From Candidatus Uhrbacteria bacterium (GTDB lineage Bacteria; Patescibacteriota; Patescibacteriia; UBA9934): a stretch of DNA of 34,300 nucleotides. The number at the start of each line of letters is the position of its first letter. The first letter of the stretch is position 1. Positions 25,671 to 34,300 of the stretch are shown here, piece by piece. Under the pieces are notes generated by a model. The model searched no databases, was not told the origin of the DNA, and was given only the letters and a program-made list of their open reading frames with translations. The position numbers were made by a program, and so were the translations under genes. The stretch spans positions 1 to 34,300 of the forward strand of contig CALRHE010000008.1 of NCBI GenBank assembly GCA_943359345.1, given 5' to 3'.

Positions 25671-26561
25671 TTAGAAGCTAAAGAAGTTGGCAAAAGTATG
25701 AAAAGCCGTGCCAGCAAAATATATAATTCCTCCAGTAATCAGGAATGGGAGCAAAATAACAATGGCCATGTTGATAATTCCAAACGGAATTAATAACCAA
25801 AACATGATCGCCTTTAATAAGCCGATCAGACCGGCCGGAGACCTGAGATTGAATCTGGGGAACCAGATATCGAGCATCATCTTCAGGCTTTTTTTTGTTG
25901 TTGCCTCGACTGATTGTCGGATTTCGGCTAAATTTGTGATTTCATCAGGTTGTTGAACGTCTTCGCTCATGGGGAAGATGGTACGTATGGCCTGAATTTG
26001 GTTTTGCGCAAAATCAAGAGCTTCGTCAATGTACAGCAATTCTCCAGGCGCACCAATAACCTCATCGGCAGCACCAAAGAGTTGAATACCCAGAGCGCCG
26101 ACTTCGGTTGCAGCCTTGGTAGCCATCATTTCAAGACCTTTATCGAGCCCGGAGCTTTGGATAAAAGCCCGGGTAGCCTGTTTCGCGGCCCGTGATCGTA
26201 AATCAAGACCAAGCTGATTATTAAGTTGTAGATTTGCCTCATCTAGAGCTGTTTGATTAAGCGATTCGGTGATTTCATCTGTGTCTTCAGCCATTGATCG
26301 GCGGTCAAGGACCAAACCAACATTTTCACCGATTTGGTGAAAGAGTTGGCGTTGTCTGAAGGCCCGCTGATACATTTCCCCAGCCGTAGCCCCAGGGTTA
26401 TTAGCTGTTTTTTGATTGGCTATGTCGGACAGGTTTCCAAGCGATGCGTTTTTTTGCAACGTGCTAGCGTTCCGTTTTCTGAGCTCCTGCATTCGATCAA
26501 TTCTAAAACTAGCTCCAGTATCTACTGGGCGTAAATTTATAGCTGCGGCTCCAGCTGCCAT
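25671..26561 (-). CDS. Hypothetical membrane protein, possible T4SS-associated
   Basis: 296 aa; C-terminal TM segments LLKAIMFWLLIPFGIINMAIVILLPFLITGGIIYFAG; same operon direction as the VirB2-like gene. Confidence 0.7.
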   Translation of the reverse strand: MAAGAAAINLRPVDTGASFRIDRMQELRKRNASTLQKNASLGNLSDIANQKTANNPGATAGEMYQRAFRQRQLFHQIGENVGLVLDRRSMAEDTDEITESLNQTALDEANLQLNNQLGLDLRSRAAKQATRAFIQSSGLDKGLEMMATKAATEVGALGIQLFGAADEVIGAPGELLYIDEALDFAQNQIQAIRTIFPMSEDVQQPDEITNLAEIRQSVEATTKKSLKMMLDIWFPRFNLRSPAGLIGLLKAIMFWLLIPFGIINMAIVILLPFLITGGIIYFAGTAFHTFANFFSF

Positions 26562-26569
26562 ACCTTCAA

Positions 26570-26578
26570 ATTATACCA
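26570..26578 (-). promoter_or_regulatory. Extended -10 promoter of 25671..26561
   Basis: Minus strand TGGTATAAT, 8 nt upstream of ATG 26561. Confidence 0.6.
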
Positions 26579-29065
26579 CTACTTTATTTGAATTGTTCCG
26601 GTTTTAGCAGCCTTGATTTTGTAAATCTTTTTCGACTTTTTTCCGTGTTCTAGCAGGAGTTCGGCCAAGGGTTGTTCAATCTGCTCTTCAACTACGCGGC
26701 GCACATCCCTGGCACCGAATTTTGGGTTGACGGCTTTAATCAGCGTTTGCGCCGCGCCAGATTCGGTTTTGATAAAGTAGCCGCGTTGTTTGAGGCGTTG
26801 GCTGAGTTCGGCGAGGTCACGTTTGATAACTTTGAGTAGGTCTTTCTCGAGTAAACGTTGGAAGACCACCACCCGGTTGATGCGATTCAGGAGTTCGGGC
26901 TTAAAATGATTTTCTAGGAGTGGTCGGAGGTCTAGGGCATTTGGTTGACCAGACTTAGCTCCGCCAAAACCAAGTTCACCACCTTCAAAGCGTTCGCGTC
27001 CGGCGTTGGTTGTAAAAATAATAATTGCATTCCGGAAACTTACCGACTGACCAGTGGCGTCTGTGAGTACGCCGTCATCGAGTACTTGGAGGAGTAAATT
27101 ATGCACATCGGCGTGGGCTTTTTCGAATTCGTCAAACAAAATTACACAATGGGGACGCTGTTTGACGGCGTCGGTGAGTTTAGCCCCTTCTCGGAAGCCC
27201 ACGTAGCCGGGCGGAGAGCCGACAAGTTTGCTGACGGCAAAGCCCTCAGCAAACTCACTCATATCAAGCCTGAGCAGGGCTTTGGCGTCATCGAAAACTT
27301 CTTTGGCCAGGGCTTTGGCTAGCTCGGTTTTTCCAACTCCAGACGGGCCCACGAACAAGAACGACGCTAGTGGCTTACCAGCGCGTGAGATCCCAAGTTG
27401 GGCGCGGCGTACAGCGTCAGCCACGGCCGCGATAGCTTGGGGCTGGGCGATAACATGTTTTTCAAGGCGCACGGGTAAGTCTCGCAGACGTTCAGTGTCA
27501 GTTGTGGAAAGTTTCTCAAGCGGTACGCCAGTTATACGTGAGGCCACGCGTAAAATTAGCTGATCATTAATGACCGTCTCCGTATGTTTGGCGCGCTCAT
27601 TTTTTAGTCGTGCAATATCTGTGTTGAGCTTGTCCTCGGCGGCCTTGCAGCTAATCGCGTCAGGGAAATGTTCTGAGGCTACGGCTGCAGCTTTGTCACG
27701 TTTAATTTTTTCTAGTTCCTCAGTTTTAGTCTTGAGTTGACTCCGCTCATGATCAAGTCGCTTACCCGATTGGGCGGCGGCGCCAGCTTCATCCAGGAGA
27801 TCTATAGCTTTATCTGGGAATTGCTTACCTGGCATGTGTTTTGAGCTCAGCTCGACTATCAGATTAAGCATGCCGGGCGCAAACCTGACGCCATGATGTT
27901 CTTCATAGCGCGGTAAGAGTCCTTTGAGGATATTCAAGGTTTCATTAGCGTTTGGTTCATGAACATGGATTGGCGCAAACCTGCGGGCCAAGGCCGGATC
28001 AAGTTCGATGTGCTTCTTGTATTCGCTCGCAGTCGTAGCCCCGATACACCTTAGTTCACCCCGGGCTAGCGAGGGTTTGAGAATGTTGGCAGCATCAAGC
28101 GAGCCAGTGGTGGCCCCAGCCCCAATGATGGTGTGTAGTTCATCGATAAACAAAATGGCGTTTGGAAGGGCGCGGATATCTTCGAGCACGTCGTTCAAAC
28201 GGCCTTCAAAATCACCGCGATACATGCTGCCGGCAATTAGCGAACCCATGTCGAGGGCAAAAATACGTCGTCCTAGCAAGCTGGCAGGTACGTCACCGCT
28301 CACAATCCGTTTGGCTAAACCTTCAACGATGGCGGTTTTACCTACGCCCGGCTCGCCCAACAGGAGCGGATTATTTTTGGTGCGTCGTGACAAAACTGCG
28401 GCCAGACGATCAATTTCGTGTTCACGTCCAACTAGGATGTCGAGTTTTTTGCAGTGTTCAGGTGCAGTTAATTCGAGCGTAAAAAATTCGAGTGCAGATT
28501 TTTCTTCGGCATGCTCATGTTTGTCATGAATGTCTCCGCAGTCTTCACACGGTTTTAAATTCGGTTTAGTGACTTCATTCGTTTGACGGGTAAAATCAGG
28601 GAACTGAGCTGTAGTTTTGAAGACGGTATTCAAATGTTCGTACAGGGTGTCAGGGCTTACGCTCTGGCCAGTCAAAAACTGGCTGATCTCGGGAGTCCGA
28701 GTTTGCAACAAGCCAAAGAGTAAATGCTCGGTGCCTACATAGCGGTGTTCGTGCAGGCTGGCTGATAATACAGCTTTTTCTACAGCCTTTTTTGAATCTT
28801 CTGACAACAGTGGGGTAGCCCGATCAATAGCGGTGAGTTGGGGCATCTCTGGCACTTCACGCTGGCCAACTAGATTTTTCAGGACTTCACTTGAGAGTCC
28901 GGCTTTGGTCAGAATTTCAGAACCAATCGAACCCTGCTGCAGGCCCAGAGACCATAACAAATGCAGGGGGGAAATAGTTTCACCTCCATTTTCAACTACA
29001 AATACCAGGGCGCGGGTGAGGACGCCTTTCAAATGGTTGGTAAATTTATCCAAGATGTCAGGCAT
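26579..29065 (-). CDS. clpC: ClpC-like ATP-dependent Clp protease ATP-binding subunit
   Basis: N-domain repeats; two AAA+ modules (LLGEPGVGKTAIVEGLAKRI; FVGPSGVGKTELAKALA); LGFGG loop candidate for ClpP binding. Confidence 0.93.
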   Translation of the reverse strand: MPDILDKFTNHLKGVLTRALVFVVENGGETISPLHLLWSLGLQQGSIGSEILTKAGLSSEVLKNLVGQREVPEMPQLTAIDRATPLLSEDSKKAVEKAVLSASLHEHRYVGTEHLLFGLLQTRTPEISQFLTGQSVSPDTLYEHLNTVFKTTAQFPDFTRQTNEVTKPNLKPCEDCGDIHDKHEHAEEKSALEFFTLELTAPEHCKKLDILVGREHEIDRLAAVLSRRTKNNPLLLGEPGVGKTAIVEGLAKRIVSGDVPASLLGRRIFALDMGSLIAGSMYRGDFEGRLNDVLEDIRALPNAILFIDELHTIIGAGATTGSLDAANILKPSLARGELRCIGATTASEYKKHIELDPALARRFAPIHVHEPNANETLNILKGLLPRYEEHHGVRFAPGMLNLIVELSSKHMPGKQFPDKAIDLLDEAGAAAQSGKRLDHERSQLKTKTEELEKIKRDKAAAVASEHFPDAISCKAAEDKLNTDIARLKNERAKHTETVINDQLILRVASRITGVPLEKLSTTDTERLRDLPVRLEKHVIAQPQAIAAVADAVRRAQLGISRAGKPLASFLFVGPSGVGKTELAKALAKEVFDDAKALLRLDMSEFAEGFAVSKLVGSPPGYVGFREGAKLTDAVKQRPHCVILFDEFEKAHADVHNLLLQVLDDGVLTDATGQSVSFRNAIIIFTTNAGRERFEGGELGFGGAKSGQPNALDLRPLLENHFKPELLNRINRVVVFQRLLEKDLLKVIKRDLAELSQRLKQRGYFIKTESGAAQTLIKAVNPKFGARDVRRVVEEQIEQPLAELLLEHGKKSKKIYKIKAAKTGTIQIK

Positions 29066-29068
29066 AAA

Positions 29069-29962
29069 CTAGATACCCATATCACGCAGGCGCCGGATAC
29101 GTTCATCAATTGGTGGGTGGGTTGAGAACATACTTGAGAGCGAACTGCGACGGTTACGCTCGCCACCAAAAGGGTTAGCGATGAACAGGTGAGAGGTAGC
29201 GTGGTTAGCCTTTTGCATAGGTCTGGCCGCGAGCGAAATTTTTTCTAGGGCCTGGGCCAGACCTTCAGGATAACGCGTGAGGAGGGCACCGGAGGCGTCG
29301 GCGAGATATTCACGGTTACGCGAAATAGCGAGCTTGAGTAGCTGCGCGAACAGCGGGGATAAGATTGCGAGCACAAGGCCAACGATAGCTAGGATTGCAG
29401 CAGAGTTCCCACGTTCATCACGGCGGCCAAAGTGCATAGTGTGCAGCATGATGTCAGCCAACAACATGATAGCGCCCACGAGCACGACCACAATAGTCAT
29501 GACGCGGATATCGTAATTTTTGACGTGTGACAGTTCGTGCGCAATCACGCCTTCAAGTTCTTGTTTGTCGAGAATGTTGAGGATGCCGGTCGTGAAAGCG
29601 ATTGAAGCATGTTCAGGGTCACGGCCCGTAGCAAAGGCGTTTGGGCTCTCATCTTGGATAATATAAATCGCAGGCACAGGTTGGCCGCTCGCGATGCACA
29701 GGTTTTCCACCAGTCTCCACAACTCAGGGGAGTCTTGTTTTTTGATAGCTTTGGCCCCACTCGAAGCTAAAGCAACTTTATCTGCCAAGAAGTAACTAAT
29801 GAGCGCGTGCACGCTGGCAATGATGGTACCAACGATGATCATGCTCGCCGGGTCAATACCTTGAATGTAACTGTAAAGCGCCGACAAACCGATAATCAGG
29901 CCTGCGACTAGAATGATCAGGAACCAAGTTTTGCGTTTATTGGCGGCAATTTGATCGTACAT
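29069..29962 (-). CDS. htpX: HtpX-like zinc metalloprotease (M48)
   Basis: GVIAHELSHVKNYDIRVMT; N-terminal TMs; HPPIDERIRRLR. Confidence 0.94.
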   Translation of the reverse strand: MYDQIAANKRKTWFLIILVAGLIIGLSALYSYIQGIDPASMIIVGTIIASVHALISYFLADKVALASSGAKAIKKQDSPELWRLVENLCIASGQPVPAIYIIQDESPNAFATGRDPEHASIAFTTGILNILDKQELEGVIAHELSHVKNYDIRVMTIVVVLVGAIMLLADIMLHTMHFGRRDERGNSAAILAIVGLVLAILSPLFAQLLKLAISRNREYLADASGALLTRYPEGLAQALEKISLAARPMQKANHATSHLFIANPFGGERNRRSSLSSMFSTHPPIDERIRRLRDMGI

Positions 29963-29995
29963 AGAACAGGAACATCACTATCGCCAGACAGCTCT

Positions 29996-30553
29996 CTAGA
30001 ACTGCACCTGCGGCACGGCGTTGGCTACTTCAGGAGCGTCGTAGAAATCGAAGATTTTGAACCCTAGCAGGCCAGCCATAAGATTGGTTGGAAAGGTCTG
30101 AACAGCGATATTGAATTTGCGTACTAGACCGTTGTAAAAACGGCGTGAAGCTTGAATTTTGTCCTCAGCATCAACCAACTCGGTTTGTAGGTGAGCAAAG
30201 TTAGTTGAGGCCTTTAGGTCGGGATAAGCTTCAGCCACTGCAAATAATGATTTCAGAGTTTGTGACAACTGATTTTCTGCCAGGGCGTGGTCATGGGGCG
30301 TGGCTGCCGACATAGCAGCGGTGCGCGCTTCAGTAACCTTAGTAAAGACGCCTTCCTCGTGCTGGGCGTAACCCTTGACGGTGTTAATTAAATTGGGGAT
30401 AAGATCGTAACGTCGGTTGAGCTGAACTTCAATATCTGACCAGCCTTCTTCAACGCGTGTGCGGCCGCGGATTAACATGTTGTAAATACCGATGACCCAG
30501 ATAAGGATCAGAGCAGCGATACCGAGCAGGACCAAGCCAATTATTGTGGCCAT
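29996..30553 (-). CDS. lemA: LemA family protein
   Basis: N-terminal TM; EEGWSDIEVQLNRRYDLIPNLINTVKGYAQHE; RRFYNGLVRKFN. Confidence 0.94.
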   Translation of the reverse strand: MATIIGLVLLGIAALILIWVIGIYNMLIRGRTRVEEGWSDIEVQLNRRYDLIPNLINTVKGYAQHEEGVFTKVTEARTAAMSAATPHDHALAENQLSQTLKSLFAVAEAYPDLKASTNFAHLQTELVDAEDKIQASRRFYNGLVRKFNIAVQTFPTNLMAGLLGFKIFDFYDAPEVANAVPQVQF

Positions 30554-30640
30554 AAGACAGAGGTTACAATCTTTGCTAAGCTAAGCGTACGTTCTATACT
30601 TTGAGATGTCAAAGTGATAATTGAGTATTTTGGCTAAGCT

Positions 30641-32005
30641 ATGACGATTCCTCGCCACATTTTTAGAACTTACGATATCCGCGGATTGGTGGATACAGAG
30701 ATTACACCGGAATTTGCTTACCACCTTGGTCGGGCCTTTGCGACCTTTATTCGTCGTGAGCTCGGTGGCAAGGCCCCTACGATTGCGGTCGGTTACGACA
30801 TGCGACCAAGCTCGATTCCTTATGAAGCGGAGGTCGTGAAGGGCCTTGTGGCTCAAGGAGCTCGTGTTATTCGCATGGGCCTATTGTCGACGCCTGGGTT
30901 CTATTTCGGCGTTAGTCACGTTGATGCTGATGGCGGTATTCAAATTTCGGCCTCGCATAATCCAGCGGCTTATAACGGTTTTAAAGTTGTTCGTGCCCGC
31001 TCGGTGGCGATTAGCGGTGAGACGGGTATTCAAACGATCGCCGACATTATGGAGAAGGAGGATTTCGAAGGGGAGGGGGTTAATGGGGTTGAGGTTGTTG
31101 AGGGGATTGCTGATAAGCAAGTTGCAGCTGAGATTGAGTTTTCACAAGTAAAAGATTTGCCTAAGTTTAAGCTAGTAGCCGACTCAGCTAACGCCATGGG
31201 AGCTCAGTATCTGGATGTGCTGTTTAAGCATTATGCTTTTGAGGTCACCCGTCTGTACTGGGATTTTGACGGCACTTTTCCGAATCATGAGGCCGATCCG
31301 CATAAGCCTGAAAATAATCAAGCTATTAGTAAAGCAGTCCTTGAACTTGGTGCTGACGTTGGTATTGCGACTGACGGCGATGGTGATCGGATATTTTTCA
31401 TTGACGACACCGGACGGGTGGTCGAACCAGCGATTATTAGCGGGCTTGTAGCCCGAGCCATGTTACGACGTTTCCCAGGGGCCACTATTGGTTATGATAT
31501 TCGTCCAGGCAAAATCACTGAAGATATGATCCGTGAGGGCGGGGGTGTACCGATGGTGACTAGGGTAGGTCACGCCTTGATTAAAGAGGCCATGATCAAA
31601 GCTGGGGCCGTGTTTTCGGGAGAATTGACCGGGCACTTTTATATGAGTATGCCTAGTGGTGTTTACGAAGCGCCGGTAGCCACTATGTTGTTAATTCTTG
31701 CTGAGGTTGCCCGCTCTGGTAAAAAACTGTCTGAGATCGCCGCTGGCCTACGCAAGTATTCATATTCAGGTGAGATGAATTTCAAGCTTGAAGATAAATC
31801 CGGAGCGTTAAGTCGACTCAAGCAACACTTTGCTGACGGTCAGCACTCTGAACTTGATGGTTTATCCATAACTTATCCAGACTTCTGGTTTAACGTGCGG
31901 TGTTCGAACACCGAGCCTTTGCTACGCTTAAACCTAGAGGCAATTGATGACGAGACTATGCAGGCCAGGCTATCAGAGGCAGCTAAGATTATAAATATCG
32001 AGTAG
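30641..32005 (+). CDS. Phosphomannomutase/phosphoglucomutase
   Basis: FRTYDIRG, SASHNPAAYNGFK, TDGDGDRIFFIDD, RCSNTEPLLRLN. Confidence 0.94.
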   Translation: MTIPRHIFRTYDIRGLVDTEITPEFAYHLGRAFATFIRRELGGKAPTIAVGYDMRPSSIPYEAEVVKGLVAQGARVIRMGLLSTPGFYFGVSHVDADGGIQISASHNPAAYNGFKVVRARSVAISGETGIQTIADIMEKEDFEGEGVNGVEVVEGIADKQVAAEIEFSQVKDLPKFKLVADSANAMGAQYLDVLFKHYAFEVTRLYWDFDGTFPNHEADPHKPENNQAISKAVLELGADVGIATDGDGDRIFFIDDTGRVVEPAIISGLVARAMLRRFPGATIGYDIRPGKITEDMIREGGGVPMVTRVGHALIKEAMIKAGAVFSGELTGHFYMSMPSGVYEAPVATMLLILAEVARSGKKLSEIAAGLRKYSYSGEMNFKLEDKSGALSRLKQHFADGQHSELDGLSITYPDFWFNVRCSNTEPLLRLNLEAIDDETMQARLSEAAKIINIE

Positions 32006-32012
32006 GGATGAC

Positions 32013-32041
32013 TTACATTTAGTATAGAGATGGTCTACAAT
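32013..32041 (+). promoter_or_regulatory. Promoter of the RseP-like gene
   Basis: -35-like TTACAT (32013-32018), 17-nt spacer, -10 TACAAT (32036-32041), ATG 8 nt further. Confidence 0.5.
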
Positions 32042-32049
32042 GTCTCGGT

Positions 32050-33135
32050 ATGATTGGTACCATTCTGCTTTTTCTAGCGCTTTTGTCAATTTTGGTTCTG
32101 GCTCATGAGTGGGGACACTTCGCGGCTGCTCGTAAGGCCGGCATGATTGTGGAGGAGTTTGGTATCGGTTTTCCGCCACGTTTGTTTTCTTGGACCAGCC
32201 GTAAAGGCACTCTTTGGTCGATCAACCTGATTCCGATTGGAGGTTTTGTACGTATTCAAGGTGAAAACGGCGACAACCGTTTAGCTGCCGGCAGCTTTGC
32301 GACTAAAAGTTTTTTGGCCCGTTTTGTGGTTCTGTTTGGCGGCGTGTTCATGAACCTAGTTGTTGCAGCTGTACTCTTCTCAATTGGTTTTGGGTTTGGA
32401 TTACCCGCGATCGTGGAGGGTGGTATCGATGCCCGCGCGATCGTTACTAATGAGGCCATTCATGTGGTGCAAGTCTTACCGGGCTCGCCAGCTGAACAGG
32501 CGGGGGTACTGAACGGTGATCAGGTGCTTTCAATCGACGGTGAAAACTTTGCTGACGGCGAAGTAGCTCGCGAGGCTCTGAAACCCAACGTTGACGGATC
32601 ACCGATCGAAATTAAAATTGAACGTGGTGGGGAAGAGCAAACGCTGAAGTTGGCCCCAACTTTTATTGAGGACATTGGTCGTGAAGGCGTGGGCTTGGCC
32701 TTGGTCGAAACTGGCAAAGTTCGTTATCCGTGGTATTTCGCGCCAGTGAAGGGCGTTACCACTACCACTGGTATGACGATCCAAATTGTTGAGGCCTTCG
32801 GTAAACTCATCGCCGGAGTCTTTACTAAGGACTCTGATGTCGCTGCTCAACTGTCTGGTCCTGTGGGTATCGCGGTGCTCACCGGACAGGTAGCCGACCT
32901 AGGTTTGAGTCATTTAGTCCAATTCGCTGCTATGCTGTCAGTAAACCTAGCCGTTTTGAACGCCTTACCATTCCCGGCTCTAGATGGTGGTCGGATTTTG
33001 TTCTTAGCTATAGAGGCCGTACGCCGCAAGCCCGTGAGTCAAGGCTTCGAACAAGCTGTCCATGCCTCCGGTTTCGCGCTTTTGATTTTGCTGGTGGTGT
33101 TTGTGACTTATCGGGACATCGTGAATTTGTTCTAG
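32050..33135 (+). CDS. rseP: Site-2 protease family (RseP-like, M50) with PDZ domain
   Basis: LVLAHEWGHFAAARKAG; PDZ GSPAEQAGVLNGDQVLSIDGE; NALPFPALDGGRI. Confidence 0.94.
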   Translation: MIGTILLFLALLSILVLAHEWGHFAAARKAGMIVEEFGIGFPPRLFSWTSRKGTLWSINLIPIGGFVRIQGENGDNRLAAGSFATKSFLARFVVLFGGVFMNLVVAAVLFSIGFGFGLPAIVEGGIDARAIVTNEAIHVVQVLPGSPAEQAGVLNGDQVLSIDGENFADGEVAREALKPNVDGSPIEIKIERGGEEQTLKLAPTFIEDIGREGVGLALVETGKVRYPWYFAPVKGVTTTTGMTIQIVEAFGKLIAGVFTKDSDVAAQLSGPVGIAVLTGQVADLGLSHLVQFAAMLSVNLAVLNALPFPALDGGRILFLAIEAVRRKPVSQGFEQAVHASGFALLILLVVFVTYRDIVNLF

Positions 33136-33137
33136 CT

Positions 33138-34211
33138 ATGCTCGACCAATTGAAACAATTGCAAGCCGAAGCGCTCAGCGCCTTCACTGCTGCAAAAGAC
33201 ACGAACGACCTTGAGGCAGCACGCGTGGCCTATCTTGGACGCAAGGGTCGTTTGTCCGAGATTATGCCGCAGCTGGCTAGTCTTTCGAATGACGAGAAGC
33301 GTTTGGCTGGTCAAACTGCGAATGAAGTTAAGGCCGCTATCGAGGGTGCATTTATCGCCGCTCAAGCTCGCATCGAGTCGACCGTGGCCGGCGCCAATGC
33401 CGAACGAGCTTGGATCGACATGACCTTGCCCGGCAACCGTCCGAGCGTCGGACACACGCATCTCACAACTCAAGCTATTGCCGACCTCACCGAAATTTTT
33501 GCTAAGCTTGGTTTTAATCGTCAACGCCATCCAGAGGTTGACTGGGATTACTATGCTTTCGAGGCGCTGAATATGCCCAAGGAGCATCCAGCGCGCGATG
33601 ACTGGGAAACTTTCTTCGTTGCCGATCCGGATGGAAAAGATGTACAAACCGGCGAGCTTGGCAAAGTTGTTTTGACTCCACATACAAGTAACGCCCAGGT
33701 CCGAGAAATGAAGAAAGGCGCGTTGCCGATCAGAATGATTAACATCAGTAAATGTTATCGTCGTCAAATTTCCGCTCGACACTTGCCGGTATTCCACCAG
33801 ATCGAAGGCTTGATGATTGATGGAAACGTCACGATCACTGATCTAAAAGGCGTCATCGATCACTTCGTGAAGAACTTCTTTGGTCCCAATACTAAAACTC
33901 GATTGCGCCCCTATCATTTTAGATTTACTGAGCCAAGTTTTGAGCTGGATATTTCTTGCACCGTCTGTAACGGCGAGGGTTCTGTTCAGGGCACTAAATG
34001 CAAATTGTGTAAGGCTGGATGGCTTGAGCTCGGTGGTGCCGGCATGGTCCATACTAATGTCTTAAAGGCCGGCGGTTTGGATCCCAAAAAGTACACCGGC
34101 TTTGCCTTCGGTTGGGGAGTCGAGCGTACGGCCATGATGCGCGGTGGTTTGAAGTTGGACGATATTCGTATGATGTATAAGAACGATCTGAGATTCCTGA
34201 AACAGTTTTAG
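33138..34211 (+). CDS. pheS: Phenylalanine-tRNA ligase alpha subunit
   Basis: Coiled-coil N-terminus; YYAFEALNMPKEHPARDDWETFF; FHQIEGLMID; FAFGWGVERTAMMRGGLKLDDIRM. Confidence 0.95.
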   Translation: MLDQLKQLQAEALSAFTAAKDTNDLEAARVAYLGRKGRLSEIMPQLASLSNDEKRLAGQTANEVKAAIEGAFIAAQARIESTVAGANAERAWIDMTLPGNRPSVGHTHLTTQAIADLTEIFAKLGFNRQRHPEVDWDYYAFEALNMPKEHPARDDWETFFVADPDGKDVQTGELGKVVLTPHTSNAQVREMKKGALPIRMINISKCYRRQISARHLPVFHQIEGLMIDGNVTITDLKGVIDHFVKNFFGPNTKTRLRPYHFRFTEPSFELDISCTVCNGEGSVQGTKCKLCKAGWLELGGAGMVHTNVLKAGGLDPKKYTGFAFGWGVERTAMMRGGLKLDDIRMMYKNDLRFLKQF

Positions 34212-34221
34212 TGGCTAGACC

Positions 34222-34300
34222 CCGACGGTAGGAGGGGCCTATCAGACGATTCGTCGATAGCTCACCATAACATCATTTACTAGACCCTTCCTAACGTCAG
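34222..34300 (+). other. Structured intergenic sequence after pheS (truncated by window end)
   Basis: CCGACGGTAGGAGGGG (34222-34237) pairs with CCCTTCCTAACGTCAG (34285-34300); inner TATCaGACG-ATT-CGTCGATA hairpin. Confidence 0.35.

Noticed and set aside
1-34300. CRISPR array or alternative genetic code
   Set aside because: No regularly spaced direct repeats; TGA is used as a normal stop (e.g. recG ends in TGA) and conserved genes read through correctly with the standard code.

Overview
The window looks like a chromosomal segment from a Patescibacteria/CPR-type bacterium using the standard code; this assignment is an inference from gene content. From left to right it contains: (1) an accessory region with a small membrane protein, a 465-bp inverted-repeat element carrying a four-helix-bundle (23S-IVP/Avd-like) gene, and a GC-rich secreted M23-like protein; (2) a type IV secretion-like operon (VirB6-like, PrgI, split VirB4, VirB8-like) followed by comF; (3) a Fur/Zur-regulated zinc uptake operon (fur-znuA-znuC-yibE/F-znuB) behind two identical 19-bp palindromes; (4) an orphan gene, two tRNA-Ser and one tRNA-Arg(GCG), with a long hairpin just 5' of tRNA-Ser(GCU) and of tRNA-Arg; (5) nudix, recG and radA, with a second, ORF-less copy of the inverted-repeat element between recG and radA; (6) a minus-strand cluster with a VirB2-like/M15 peptidase fusion, DsbA-like, PD40 protein, membrane protein, ClpC-like, HtpX and LemA; (7) phosphomannomutase, RseP and PheS. 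The observations I rate highest are the paired inverted-repeat elements (one with a gene, one without, inner arms flipped), the hairpins 5' of tRNA genes, the tandem palindromic operator, and a genome style in which most genes lack a Shine-Dalgarno and several have a -10 box 6-12 nt from the start codon.
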